From Actinopolymorpha rutila (GTDB lineage: Bacteria; Actinomycetota; Actinomycetes; Propionibacteriales; Actinopolymorphaceae): a DNA stretch of 64,000 bases. The position numbers and the translations under genes were made by a program. Location of the stretch: contig NZ_JACBZH010000001.1 in assembly GCF_013407855.1 (NCBI RefSeq), positions 6,634,001 to 6,698,000 on the forward strand, read 5' to 3'. Shown in pieces: positions 23,709-32,191 of the stretch. Within the stretch, counting starts at the first letter, position 1; every line of letters begins with the position of its first letter. A model generated the notes under the pieces. It had not been told where the DNA came from and ran no database searches. It saw nothing but the letters and a program-made list of their open reading frames with translations.

Positions 23709-25103
23709 TCAACCCAGGCGAGAGTCCAGCGCGGTGCCGTACCTGTCGCCGGACTCCGGAGCTCCGGTCACCTGCTTCCAGATCGTCGCACCGTGGCTGA
23801 CGACTACCACGGCACCGGCGCCACCGTCCTCGCCCGGCGCTCCGACCATGATGCGCGGATTCCAGGTCACGTCGAACCCGTTGCCCGCGACCAGGCTGGA
23901 ACCGAACCGGTCACCGGTCTCCTCGATCCCCGCCGTACTCGCCTCGGTCAGCGAAGCGCCACCGCCCCAGATCTCGTCCACCATTCCGGCGTCGCGGATC
24001 GAGCCGAGGTCCTCCCCCGGCGCCCCGATGAGCACCACGTCGGTGTCGGAGTCCTCGCTCGGCGGGTAGGACGCGAGGGCCGCGCCGAACCGGTCGCCCG
24101 CCTCGGCCGAGCCCGCGACCGGTCCGCCGGGGCCGGTGGAGTTCTGCGTGTAGGCCGGTCCCGGTTCGGCGGGGATGCCGTCCTCGTTGGTGTCGCCGAA
24201 CGTGTTGACCATCCCGGCGTCGGCCAGACTGCCGACGTCCTCACCGGGTACGCCGATCCACAGGCCGCTGGGTGCCGCGTTGTCGAGCGCACTGCCGAAG
24301 CCGTCGCCCGGCTCGGCCGTTCCAGGCATGCCGGGGGTGTCCTGGCTGACCATTGTGTACGCGGCGACCTTGGGGTCGATGCGCACGTAGACGGCTCCGG
24401 CGCCCTTCGCGCCGTTCACGGTCCTACCGGGCGCGCCGAGCGCCCAGGAGCCCTGGACCGCGGCGCCGAGCCGGTCACCTGCCTGCGCTGAGCTGCCGAG
24501 TTCGGGCGAATTCTCGGTGAGGATCGTGCCCGAGACGGTCGGGTCGCCGGACCGGGGGAGGGAGAGGACCGTGACGGCTCCCGCGTCCACCGCGCCGCCG
24601 ACGTCCCACCGGGGCGCGCCGACGGTCAGGCTGGCCGGGGTGGAGCTCGACCCGGGGTACGCGAACAGCGTGGAGCCGTACGCCGCACCCGCCTGGGCCG
24701 GACCGGGCACCCCACCGCTGCCCTGCGTCAGGACCTTCCACAGGTGCAGGCCGGTGGACGACCCTCGGTAGAGGTAGACGGCCCCAGCGTCCGCGGCGGT
24801 GCCGACGTCGCGACCGGGTGCACCCACCACGAGGTCGGAGACCGAGTCCCCGTCCACGTCCAGCACCGCGACGGCCGTACCGAAACGGTCGCCGGCGTGG
24901 TAGCCGGAGGGGTAGAGGATCTGGTGGCGACCGTCCGCGTACCGCACCTCGACCGCACCAGCATCCGGCTGCGTGCCCAGATCCTCACCAGGGATGCCGA
25001 TCGCGGCGATCGTCGGTGGTGTCAGGGCGAGCGCCGGCGCGGCGGGCGCGACGACGGAGAGGGCCGCGGCGACAGCGACGACAGGGATCGCTCGCATACG
25101 CAT
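23709..25103 (-). CDS. Secreted FG-GAP repeat (integrin alpha-like beta-propeller) protein
   Basis: A 464-residue protein with a Sec signal (MRMRAIPVVAVAAALSVVAP, cleavage near ALA). The rest is a repeat array with seven units of the pattern GxPGEDxGxxxDAGAVxV (for example GIPGEDLGTQPDAGAV, VGAPGRDVGTAADAGAV, IGAPGEDLGSIRDAGMV), separated by AGDRFGAAL stretches and Asp-rich calcium-type loops (DVDGDSVSD). Seven repeats suit a seven-bladed propeller. No enzyme domain or anchor is visible. Start ATG 25103 with AAGGAG 7 bases upstream. Family members are secreted and may bind sugars or proteins; the role here is unknown. Confidence 0.88.
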   Translation of the reverse strand: MRMRAIPVVAVAAALSVVAPAAPALALTPPTIAAIGIPGEDLGTQPDAGAVEVRYADGRHQILYPSGYHAGDRFGTAVAVLDVDGDSVSDLVVGAPGRDVGTAADAGAVYLYRGSSTGLHLWKVLTQGSGGVPGPAQAGAAYGSTLFAYPGSSSTPASLTVGAPRWDVGGAVDAGAVTVLSLPRSGDPTVSGTILTENSPELGSSAQAGDRLGAAVQGSWALGAPGRTVNGAKGAGAVYVRIDPKVAAYTMVSQDTPGMPGTAEPGDGFGSALDNAAPSGLWIGVPGEDVGSLADAGMVNTFGDTNEDGIPAEPGPAYTQNSTGPGGPVAGSAEAGDRFGAALASYPPSEDSDTDVVLIGAPGEDLGSIRDAGMVDEIWGGGASLTEASTAGIEETGDRFGSSLVAGNGFDVTWNPRIMVGAPGEDGGAGAVVVVSHGATIWKQVTGAPESGDRYGTALDSRLG

Positions 25104-25293
25104 ACATGAACTCCTTGGGTTGTCGTCCGTCCTCACCAAACCGGCGCAGGCCGCGAGGCGATGGCTTCTGCGATGCCGAGGACCTGAACGACTCACGGAG
25201 TCAACGAAAGGTTGCCGGGAACCGACTGTTGATCATTCTGTATCCGAACGAGCAGCGCAATCCCGTGACGAAGTCTCGGCCGGAGCGCTCGGC

Positions 25294-26118
25294 TCACCCT
25301 TCCGGCCCGAGGTAGCGCTGGACGTCACGGGTGAGCAGCGCACCCAGTTCGCCGAGCACGACCCCGACCTCCTCACGAGTCGGCGTGACGTGCCCGGGAC
25401 CCTCGTCGTTGTGCGGGCCGATCCAGGCAAGCGCACGGGCGGCGTGGCCCGCGAGTGCGGGATGGTGCCGGCCGAGCATCTCGGCCCCGTCCGTACGCGC
25501 CGTGGTCCAGGTGCGGTCGGGGATGGAGTACACCACGGCGGCCGCCATCAGCAGGCGACGGGCAACCAGCACCGCGACCGCCTCCACCTCGGCCGGGGTG
25601 GCCGCGGCCTCCAGGCGTTCGGTGAAGTGCCTGAGCTTCGGAGCCAACTCCCCCACGAACTCGCGGGCGATCGCCCTGTCCGGCCGGCATCGCGGGAGGT
25701 CCGGCCGCAGGTCGATGCCGGCGACGCCGACGCAGTAGTGCTTCAGGAAGCAGCGTTCCGCCCTGCCGGCGTCGTCCTCGGCGAGGAGTTTCTCAAGCTG
25801 TACGGGCGAAACGCCCACCTCCCGCACGACGGATCGATGCCGGGCCGACAGCTCCTCACCGAGCAGGCGACACGTCTCCAGGGCGTCCGGACCGATGACG
25901 ACCGCCGCCAGATCCAGGTCCGAGGCGGGCGGAACGGCCTGCCCGGTGGCAACGCTCCCATAGAGGTAGAGCCCATGCAGTTCTGTGCCCAGGGCGGCGC
26001 GGATCGTCGTCCGAACGTCGGCCAGCACGGCGTCGTAAGGTGCGCGAACGTTGGCGATGCGCGCGCCTGTGGTGATGAACCCGTCCGCGTCGAGTCCCTC
26101 CGCCGGGTCCGCCGCCAT
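25294..26118 (-). CDS. Nucleotidyltransferase-domain protein (aminoglycoside adenylyltransferase-like)
   Basis: A 274-residue protein. LHGLYLYGSVATGQAVPPASDLDLAAVV is a Pol-beta-type nucleotidyltransferase motif (G-S-x-A-x-G then D-x-D). The C-terminal half is helical (VEAVAVLVARRLLMAAAVVY, then HHPALAGHAARALAWIG), as in AadA/ANT(9)-like enzymes, which modify aminoglycosides by adenylylation. The resemblance is to the fold; resistance cannot be inferred. ATG at 26118 with GGGGAGGAG upstream. It is transcribed towards the FG-GAP gene but 190 bases separate them; I see no gene or strong element in that gap. Confidence 0.75.
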   Translation of the reverse strand: MAADPAEGLDADGFITTGARIANVRAPYDAVLADVRTTIRAALGTELHGLYLYGSVATGQAVPPASDLDLAAVVIGPDALETCRLLGEELSARHRSVVREVGVSPVQLEKLLAEDDAGRAERCFLKHYCVGVAGIDLRPDLPRCRPDRAIAREFVGELAPKLRHFTERLEAAATPAEVEAVAVLVARRLLMAAAVVYSIPDRTWTTARTDGAEMLGRHHPALAGHAARALAWIGPHNDEGPGHVTPTREEVGVVLGELGALLTRDVQRYLGPEG

Positions 26119-26237
26119 GCCTGCTCCTCCCCTCGCCCCGTCGGGAAACTACTACCACCGTTGGCTGTCCTCGCAATCGGGACGCCCCCTTCCCGGTGGT
26201 GGTCGCGAGCCACCAAGGACAGCACTACCTTGTGTCG

Positions 26238-26774
26238 ATGATCGGCGAGGACGCGAACGGGGCACGCAACGAGACTCACGCCGCAGAGAACGTCGACGCG
26301 CCGCGCCGAAGCGATCGAGTACGCGTGGTGTTGCTGGACGACGCGGATCGCCTGCTCTTGTTCTCTCTTCGCGACGAGACGGACGGCTCGACGCGCTGGT
26401 TCACCCCCGGCGGTGGCGTCGAGCCCGGAGAGACTCACCGGAAGGCAGCCGTACGAGAGCTACGGGAGGAGACCGGGCTGACCGACGTCATCCTCGGCCC
26501 GGAGCTCTGGCGGGGACGGCCGTGGAACACGGTCCGGGACGGCGTGACGTACGAGGTTCACCAACGCTATTTCGTGGCTCGGGTTCCGGCGTTCACGATC
26601 GACACCTCGGGCTTCGAGGCCCTGGAGCTTTCGGCGATCACCGGCCACCGCTGGTGGACTCTCGCGGAGCTGGCGGCGACCACGGACCTGCTGCGGCCGG
26701 CCGGGCTGGCGGAGTTGCTGCGAACGCTTCTGGTCGACGGCCCGCCGAGCCGGCCGATCACCGTCGACGGATAG
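26238..26774 (+). CDS. Nudix hydrolase
   Basis: A 178-residue protein. The Nudix box is complete: GGGVEPGETHRKAAVRELREETG (positions spread over GX5EX7REUXEEXGU), flanked by STRWFTPGG and the YEVHQRYFVARV strand. It hydrolyses a nucleoside diphosphate linked to another group; the substrate cannot be told. I use ATG 26238 (MIGEDANG): no ribosome site precedes it, but a TACCTT box lies 7-12 bases upstream, suggesting a leaderless mRNA. An upstream start at 26196 is possible. Divergent from the nucleotidyltransferase gene. Confidence 0.85.
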   Translation: MIGEDANGARNETHAAENVDAPRRSDRVRVVLLDDADRLLLFSLRDETDGSTRWFTPGGGVEPGETHRKAAVRELREETGLTDVILGPELWRGRPWNTVRDGVTYEVHQRYFVARVPAFTIDTSGFEALELSAITGHRWWTLAELAATTDLLRPAGLAELLRTLLVDGPPSRPITVDG

Positions 26775-26782
26775 CCGCCCCG

Positions 26783-26811
26783 GGGCCGCCGTCAGCTCTG
26801 GGCCGCCGTCA
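26783..26811. repeat. Direct repeat of 12 bp at the NAD(P)-binding gene stop
   Basis: GGGCCGCCGTCA at 26783-26794 and again at 26800-26811, between the convergent Nudix and NAD(P)-binding genes. The second copy contains the stop codon of the latter (TCA at 26809-26811), so the first copy offers a second in-line stop. Probably a small duplication. Confidence 0.5.
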
Positions 26812-27606
26812 CCTCGGGGCTCGGTACGAGCGACCCCGAAGGTCGGAGTATCCGGCGAGGTAGTCCTCGAAGGTCACCTTCCCGACCGCGTGGTCCGGAG
26901 CCAGATGCGCGCCGGCCCGGTAGGCACCGAAGGTCTTCCCCGGAAGGCGCATCGGAAGGATACGCCGCCGCCGGCCGCTCGCCCGCAGGTACGCACCGGC
27001 GAACTCACTCGCGTGGCGTACCTCCGGACCGGCGACGTCGGGCGCACGGCCAACGGGTTCGCCGATCGCGAGCGTGGCGAGCCGGTCGGCGACCTCACCG
27101 GCGTCGACGGGCTGGAATCGGAAGTCGGGAACCGGCATCACCGGCACCCTCGCCGCCGAGGCGAACACCGCGCGCAGCAGGTCGTGGAACTGCGTGGCCC
27201 GCAGGACGGTGTGCGGCAGACCCGAGGCCTGGACCATCTGCTCGGCCGCCAGTTTTCCCTTGTAGTAAGGCAGCGGAACACGATCGACACCGACGATGGA
27301 GGTGTACAGCAGGTGCGGTGATCCGCCACGGCCGGCCGCTTCGACCAGCGTACGTACCAACTGGACCTCCTGCTGCCGGCCGAACGCGGTCGCACAGTGC
27401 ACGATCGCGTCCACCCCGGCGACGGCCTCCGCCACGCCGGTACCTGATCGCAGGTCCGCGGTCGCCCACGCGTACGGCGAGCGGTCGTCGGCGGGCCGAG
27501 CGCGGCGGCTCGTCACTCGCACTTCCGTGCCCGCGTCGAGCAGGCGCCGGACCACGAGGCGGCCGAGCAGGCCGGTGCCACCCGTGACCAGGATCTGTCG
27601 GGGCAT
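26809..27606 (-). CDS. NAD(P)-binding protein, atypical SDR/NmrA-like
   Basis: A 265-residue protein. The Rossmann start is MPRQILVTGGTGLLGRLVVRRLL (G-G-T-G-x-L-G), followed by VRVTSRRARP (NADP-type Arg), VDAIVHCATAFG, LLYTSIVGVDRVPLPYYKGKLAAEQMVQASGLPHTVLR with the Y-x-x-x-K pair, and the FQPVDAGEVADRLATLA stretch typical of atypical SDR/NmrA proteins. These act as redox sensors or reductases. ATG at 27606 with AAGGAG upstream. It follows the MFS/MarR genes on the same strand, 42 bases after the MarR stop, and may belong to that operon. Confidence 0.88.
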   Translation of the reverse strand: MPRQILVTGGTGLLGRLVVRRLLDAGTEVRVTSRRARPADDRSPYAWATADLRSGTGVAEAVAGVDAIVHCATAFGRQQEVQLVRTLVEAAGRGGSPHLLYTSIVGVDRVPLPYYKGKLAAEQMVQASGLPHTVLRATQFHDLLRAVFASAARVPVMPVPDFRFQPVDAGEVADRLATLAIGEPVGRAPDVAGPEVRHASEFAGAYLRASGRRRRILPMRLPGKTFGAYRAGAHLAPDHAVGKVTFEDYLAGYSDLRGRSYRAPR

Positions 27607-27648
27607 GGTCGTCTCCTTCCGCCGCCTGACGAGTGGACGCGAATCCTC

Positions 27649-28131
27649 CTACTCGGCGGTCTCGTCCAGATGCTCCACCAGCCGGAACAACGCCGGTAGT
27701 GCCGCACGTACCTTCGTCCGATCCTTCTCCGACAGCGCACCGAGAGCGGCGTCCAGCCGGCGTTCGTGCGCCTGGGTCCAGGAGGCGAGTTCCGCCCTGC
27801 CGGCGTCGGTGAGGCTGACGACCGAGGCGCGACGGTCGTTGGGGTCGACCTCCCGGGTGATCAGCCCACCCGCCATCAGCTGTCCGACGAGCGTGCTGAC
27901 GGTGCTCGGTGCCAGTCGCTGACGGGCCGCGAGGTCGCCGGTGCGGGCCGGCGAGTGCTCGGCGAGAACCTGCAGCAGCTCGACCTGGGCCATCGGCAGC
28001 GCTTCCCACGGATATTCGGTACGAATCGAGGAGCGCAACGCCCGCCGCAGTCGGGTGACGGCCTCGGTGAGCTGCCGGGCGTCGGACGTGACGGTCGGCT
28101 GGGGATGCTCCTGGGACGGCTGCGATGGCAT
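27649..28131 (-). CDS. MarR family transcriptional regulator
   Basis: A 160-residue winged-helix protein: PMAQVELLQVLAEHSPARTGDLAARQRLAPSTVSTLVGQL with the recognition helix, the wing ITREVDPNDRRASVVSLTDAG (D-x-R motif DPNDRR), and a C-terminal helix LPALFRLVEHLDE. The start is ATG 28131 (MPSQPSQEH). It lies 14 bases after the MFS stop on the same strand, so exporter and regulator are one operon. This is the emrR/emrB-like arrangement, in which the regulator represses until the exporter's substrate binds it. The likely operator is CCGAA-ATA-TTCGG at 29672-29684. Confidence 0.9.
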   Translation of the reverse strand: MPSQPSQEHPQPTVTSDARQLTEAVTRLRRALRSSIRTEYPWEALPMAQVELLQVLAEHSPARTGDLAARQRLAPSTVSTLVGQLMAGGLITREVDPNDRRASVVSLTDAGRAELASWTQAHERRLDAALGALSEKDRTKVRAALPALFRLVEHLDETAE

Positions 28132-28145
28132 GTCCCAAACCCTAG

Positions 28146-29585
28146 CTACTCCTTCGTCCCCGGCGGGTCCTCGCGGGCGAGCCAGGCGGTCACCACCGCG
28201 ACGGCGGTGGCGAGGACCAGCACCACCACGGCACCGCGCTCCCCCGCACCACCCGCGACCGGTCCGGCGAGGTGGAACGCCAGGGTCACCAGCGCCACCC
28301 CCAGCGCGGTGCCCAAGCCGCGGGCCATGTTGACCAGCCCACCGCCGGTCCCGGACGAACGCGTCGGTACGGCGCGCATGATCGTCGCGTTGTTGGCCGG
28401 TGTGAAGATCCCGAGCCCCAGCCCGACCAGTGCCAGCACCGGCGCCAGCCGGCCGGGCGTGAACGGTACGACGAGCAGGGCCGCCAGGGCGAGGCCACAG
28501 GTCACGAGGCCGAGGGTCGCGCGTCCGCGACCACCGAGGCCCGGCGGGAGCACGCGGTCGGCGCCGGCGGCGGCGAGCGCGAACCCCGCCGGGAGGGCGG
28601 TGAGAACGAGCCCGGCGGTGAGTTCGGACACGCCGTGGGCGGTCAGTGCGACCGGCACCATCACCAGCGGACCGAACAGCACGAGGTAGCCACACATCGC
28701 ACCGAGCAGCCCCCACGACACTGCGCGGTTGCGCAGCAGCGTCACGTTCACCAACGGCTCGGCGGCCCGGAGTTGCCGGCGGCCGAACGCCACTCCTGCC
28801 AGCACCGCCACCGCGAACAGCCCCACGACGGCGGCGAGAGGGAGGTCGAACCCGGACGCCGCCGACACGCCGAGCAGCGCCGCGGTGGTCGCCACGCCCA
28901 GCAGGACGAAGCCCCGCCAGTCGAACCGCCTGGACGTGTGGTGGCGTACGCGGGTACGCGGCAACAGGTAGTGCCCGGCGACCAGCGCCAGAACGCCCAC
29001 CGGGACATTGACCCCGAACACCCACCGCCAGCCGAGGGTGGTCACCAGCACTCCACCCACGGTCGGTCCCAGAGCCAGCCCCAGCGCCTGTCCCGCGGCC
29101 TGCACACCCAGCGCGGTGCGCATCCGTTGCCGTGGAGCGCTGGTGACGATCAGCGCCACGCTGTTGGCCTGCAGCATGGCCGCGCCGACGGCCTGCAGCA
29201 CGCGGAAACCGATCAGGGCGATGAGCGTCGGCGCCAGCCCGCACGCGGCCGACGCGACCGTGAAGACGATGAACCCGTAGAGGTAGAAGAGTTTTCTGCC
29301 GTACGCGTCCGCGAGCCTGCCGACGGGAACGAGCAACGCCACCAGCGTGAGCAGGTACGCCACGGACACCCACTCCACCGCGGCCAGCGAAGCGGTGAAC
29401 TCCCGCCGGAGTGCGCCGTAGGTCAACGTGACGATGCTGGCGTCGAGTTGGCCCATGAACGCGCCACCGCACACGGTCGCCACGGCCAGCCACCAGGCAC
29501 GCGCGTGGTTGCGTACGCGCTCCGGCCGCGGACGCTCGTGGGCGAGTACGGCGGCCAGCGAGTTCGGTCGCAGGGCAACGGGCAT
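28146..29585 (-). CDS. MFS multidrug exporter, DHA2 (EmrB/QacA) family
   Basis: A 479-residue protein with 14 predicted membrane helices. FMGQLDASIVTLTYGALRREF is the helix 1 motif of DHA2 exporters, VPVGRLADAYGRKLFYLYGF is motif A, and ALGVQAAGQALGLALGPTVGGVLV is motif C (antiporter motif). It should export drugs or metabolites by proton antiport. ATG at 29585. The promoter is well defined about 75 to 100 bases upstream. The operon continues with the MarR gene and perhaps the NAD(P)-binding protein. Confidence 0.9.
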   Translation of the reverse strand: MPVALRPNSLAAVLAHERPRPERVRNHARAWWLAVATVCGGAFMGQLDASIVTLTYGALRREFTASLAAVEWVSVAYLLTLVALLVPVGRLADAYGRKLFYLYGFIVFTVASAACGLAPTLIALIGFRVLQAVGAAMLQANSVALIVTSAPRQRMRTALGVQAAGQALGLALGPTVGGVLVTTLGWRWVFGVNVPVGVLALVAGHYLLPRTRVRHHTSRRFDWRGFVLLGVATTAALLGVSAASGFDLPLAAVVGLFAVAVLAGVAFGRRQLRAAEPLVNVTLLRNRAVSWGLLGAMCGYLVLFGPLVMVPVALTAHGVSELTAGLVLTALPAGFALAAAGADRVLPPGLGGRGRATLGLVTCGLALAALLVVPFTPGRLAPVLALVGLGLGIFTPANNATIMRAVPTRSSGTGGGLVNMARGLGTALGVALVTLAFHLAGPVAGGAGERGAVVVLVLATAVAVVTAWLAREDPPGTKE

Positions 29586-29659
29586 GCGGATCGTCAGCTC
29601 ATTTCGGGAGGTGATCGTCCGGCCGTACGGCAGAACCGCCGACGACCACTCCGATCAGG

Positions 29660-29687
29660 ATACTACTGACACCGAAATATTCGGCAA
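29660..29687 (-). promoter_or_regulatory. Promoter with embedded MarR-type operator for the exporter operon
   Basis: On the minus strand, TTGCCG (29687-29682), a 16-base spacer and TAGTAT (29665-29660) form a good sigma-70-type promoter. The palindrome CCGAA-ATA-TTCGG (29672-29684) lies in the spacer and over the -35 box, the ideal place for repression. AT-rich sequence is rare in this window, which strengthens the call. Confidence 0.6.
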
Positions 29688-29771
29688 CCGAATCGACTGT
29701 GCCTGCCACCTCCGCCGATGGCGTCCGACCCCGGAACCTGGCCTGCCGGCTCCGGTTCCGGCTGTCCGCCG

Positions 29772-29823
29772 ATACCCCCGGGGAATGCACCTGCTACCGT
29801 CGCGGTTGTACCCCCCGGGGTAT
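29772..29823. promoter_or_regulatory. Twin CsoR/CstR-type operators upstream of the persulfide operon
   Basis: TACCCC-CC-GGGGTA (29809-29822) has perfect arms of the CsoR/CstR type (GC tract flanked by TA). A second, one-sided copy, ATACCCCCGGGGAAT, lies at 29772-29786, 37 bases away. The near copy lies 20 bases before the ATG of the CstR gene, so it can block transcription of the whole module. Confidence 0.75.
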
Positions 29824-29841
29824 CCAGACGAAGGAGCGGGC

Positions 29842-30105
29842 ATGGAGATCGAGGCGAACCAGCTCAAGGACGTCGTGAACCGCCTGAAGCGGGTGCAGGG
29901 CCAGCTGGGCGGCGTCATCCGGATGATTGAGGAAGGGCGCGACTGCGCCGACGTGGTGACCCAGCTCGCGGCCGCGGCCCGGGCGCTCGACCGTGCCGGC
30001 TTCAAGATCATCGCCACCGGCCTGCGGCAGTGCATGGTCGAGGAGGAGGGCGAGCGGAAGCTCGACGAGGCCCAGTTGGAGCGGCTGTTCCTCTCCCTCG
30101 CCTGA
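29842..30105 (+). CDS. cstR: CsoR-family repressor, CstR-type persulfide sensor
   Basis: An 87-residue all-helical protein of the CsoR/RcnR family (NRLKRVQGQLGGVIRMIEEGRDCADVVTQL). The two conserved cysteines are C35 and C64. The His that completes the copper site in CsoR is replaced by Gly at position 60 (G-L-R-Q-C). Loss of this ligand with both Cys kept is the mark of CstR, which senses persulfides by forming sulfur bridges between the cysteines. The downstream persulfide dioxygenase and rhodanese genes agree. ATG at 29842 has AAGGAG upstream. Copper sensing is the alternative, but poorly supported. Confidence 0.88.
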   Translation: MEIEANQLKDVVNRLKRVQGQLGGVIRMIEEGRDCADVVTQLAAAARALDRAGFKIIATGLRQCMVEEEGERKLDEAQLERLFLSLA

Positions 30106-30184
30106 TCCCGACTTCCGCTCACCCACGCAGCAGACCGACACGACCGACCGACCGACACGGCCGATCCACCGGGAGGTGATACTC

Positions 30185-31543
30185 ATGACCCAGATCGAGA
30201 CGATCGAGACATCCAGCCTGGGCGACCGCAGCTATCTGGCCACCGACGGCGAGGTGGCGGTGGTGGTCGACCCGCAGCGCGACATCGACCGGGTTCTCGA
30301 CCTCGTCGAGCGGCATGGCGTCCGCGTCACCCACGTCCTGGAGACCCACGTCCACAACGACTACGTGACCGGCGGGCTGGAGCTTGCTCGCCGGCTCGGC
30401 GCCACCTACGTGCTGTCCGCCGACGACAACGTCGCCTACGAGCGGCAGCCGGTCGGCGACGGTGACGTACTCACCACCGGCGGGCTGCGGGTTCGGGTGC
30501 TGCACACCCCCGGCCACACCCACCACCACCTGAGCTACGTGCTCGAGGACGCGGACGGCCGACCGGAGGCGGTGTTCACCGGAGGTTCTCTGCTGTACGG
30601 CACGACCGGGCGCACGGACCTGGTGGGCCCGGAGTTCACCAAGGAACTCACCCACGCGCAGTACGCCTCCGCCCGGCGGCTGGCCGAGCTGCTGCCACCG
30701 CGGACGAAGGTCTTTCCCACCCACGGGTTCGGCAGCTTCTGCTCGGCCTCGCAGTCCCAGGCCGAGGAGTCGACCATCGAGCACGAGAGGACCGTCAACC
30801 CCGCCTTGACGTTGGCCGAACAGGAGTTCGTCGACGACCTGATCGCGGGCCTGGACGCCTTTCCGACGTACTACGCCCGGATGGCGCCGATCAACCGCCA
30901 GGGACCGGCGCCGGTCGATCTCTCGCTTCCCGAACGCGTCGACGGAACGGAGCTTCGCCGCCGGATCGAGTCGGGCGAGTGGGTCGTGGACCTGCGCGAC
31001 CGCAGGGCCTTCGCCGCGGGACACCTGGCCGGCTCGCTCGGGTTCGAGTTGTCCAGGAACTTCGTCACCTACCTCGGCTGGCTCTACCACTGGGGCACGC
31101 CGCTGACGCTGGTCGGGGAGTCCGAGGAGCAGATCACCGACGCCCGCCGCGAACTCGTCCGCATCGGTGTCGACGCGCTGGCCGGCATGGCGGTCGGCGA
31201 CATCGCGGTCCTCGCCGACGGCCAGGAACTTCGCTCGTATCCCGTCAGCGACTTCGCCGGACTTGCCAGCGAACGCGCCGAACGCGGCGTCCACGTGCTG
31301 GACGCCCGCCGCAACGACGAGCGCCGAGCCGGCGGTGTGGCCGGTTCGCAGCACATTCCGCTGCACGAACTGGGCGACCGCCTGGACGAGGTGCCCGACG
31401 GTGAGGTCTGGGTGTACTGCGGTTCGGGTTACCGCGCGTCCATCGCGGCCTCGGTCCTCGACCGGCCGGGCCGGCAGGTCGTGCTCGTCAACGACAGTTA
31501 CGATTCGGCCCGCAAAGCCGGGCTTGACACCGAGAACCCGTGA
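30185..31543 (+). CDS. Persulfide dioxygenase-sulfurtransferase (CstB/MBL-rhodanese fusion)
   Basis: A 452-residue three-domain protein. The metallo-beta-lactamase part (residues ~1-240) has the ETHVHNDYVTGG metal motif of ETHE1-type persulfide dioxygenases, HTPGHTHHHLSYV and PTHGFGSFCS. A first rhodanese domain (DLRDRRAFAAGHLAG) lacks a catalytic Cys. The last one (VLDARRNDERRAGGV, then VYCGSGYRAS) has the active Cys. This is the CstB layout, which oxidises low-molecular-weight persulfide and produces thiosulfate. ATG 30185 has GGGAGGTGA upstream. It is the second gene of the CstR operon. Confidence 0.92.
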   Translation: MTQIETIETSSLGDRSYLATDGEVAVVVDPQRDIDRVLDLVERHGVRVTHVLETHVHNDYVTGGLELARRLGATYVLSADDNVAYERQPVGDGDVLTTGGLRVRVLHTPGHTHHHLSYVLEDADGRPEAVFTGGSLLYGTTGRTDLVGPEFTKELTHAQYASARRLAELLPPRTKVFPTHGFGSFCSASQSQAEESTIEHERTVNPALTLAEQEFVDDLIAGLDAFPTYYARMAPINRQGPAPVDLSLPERVDGTELRRRIESGEWVVDLRDRRAFAAGHLAGSLGFELSRNFVTYLGWLYHWGTPLTLVGESEEQITDARRELVRIGVDALAGMAVGDIAVLADGQELRSYPVSDFAGLASERAERGVHVLDARRNDERRAGGVAGSQHIPLHELGDRLDEVPDGEVWVYCGSGYRASIAASVLDRPGRQVVLVNDSYDSARKAGLDTENP

Positions 31544-31551
31544 GGAGCCTG

Positions 31552-32157
31552 ATGACCCAGGCAAACCATCAGGTCGACGCGCCGACCGTGGCCGGCTGGC
31601 TCGCCGCCGATGACCGTTGCGACACCGACCGCGGCGACGCGGTGACCGTCGTCGACGTCCGTACGCCCGCGGAGTTCGAGTCCGCCCACATCCGGGGCTC
31701 CTACAACGTGCCGTTGCGACTGCTCGGTGAGCACGCCGGCCAGTTGCGTGACCGTCTCGGCCACCGGGTCGTCCTCGTGTGCCAGTCCGGCGTCCGGGCC
31801 GACGAGGCCAGGAAGCGCCTCACGGCAGTCGGCATGGACGGGCTGCACGTCCTGGACGGCGGCGTACCCGCGTACGCCGCTGCCGGTGGAGACGTCGTGT
31901 ACGGGCGCCAACGGTGGTCGATCGAGCGGCAGGTACGCCTGGTCGCGGGCCTGCTCGTCCTGCTCGGCACGCTGACCAGCCTGGTGGTGCCGTGGATGCT
32001 CGCCCTCGCCGTGTTCGTCGGCGCCGGCCTGACGTTCGCGGGGCTCACCGACAACTGCATGATGGGCCGCCTGCTGGCCCGCCTGCCGTACAACCGGGGC
32101 GACGAGCCCAGCGCCGAGAAGGTTCTGGACCGGCTCCCCTCCAACCGGGCCGCATGA
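31552..32157 (+). CDS. Rhodanese with C-terminal DUF2892 membrane domain
   Basis: A 201-residue protein. The rhodanese domain (VVDVRTPAEFESAHIRGSYNVPL; active Cys in VLVCQSGVRADEA; HVLDGGVPAYAAAG) is followed by two membrane helices and a DUF2892 signature (FAGLTDNCMMGRLLARLPYN). It should move sulfane sulfur at the membrane. The ATG at 31552 lies 8 bases after the previous stop, with GAGGAG between. It is third in the operon and probably passes sulfur between the dioxygenase and the TauE exporter. Confidence 0.9.
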   Translation: MTQANHQVDAPTVAGWLAADDRCDTDRGDAVTVVDVRTPAEFESAHIRGSYNVPLRLLGEHAGQLRDRLGHRVVLVCQSGVRADEARKRLTAVGMDGLHVLDGGVPAYAAAGGDVVYGRQRWSIERQVRLVAGLLVLLGTLTSLVVPWMLALAVFVGAGLTFAGLTDNCMMGRLLARLPYNRGDEPSAEKVLDRLPSNRAA

Positions 32158-32191
32158 CGGTCGGCTCGTACTCCCTGCAGGCGCCGCCGCG

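Noticed and set aside
25294..26118. Aminoglycoside resistance gene
   Set aside because: The nucleotidyltransferase motif is clear, but fold resemblance alone does not show drug modification.
27649..29493. 614-codon open frame reading from the exporter into the MarR gene
   Set aside because: The first part is an Arg/Gly-rich shadow of the MFS exporter; only the MarR portion (27649-28131) is real.
29842..30105. Copper-sensing CsoR
   Set aside because: The copper-binding His is Gly here and the operon encodes sulfur enzymes with no copper exporter.
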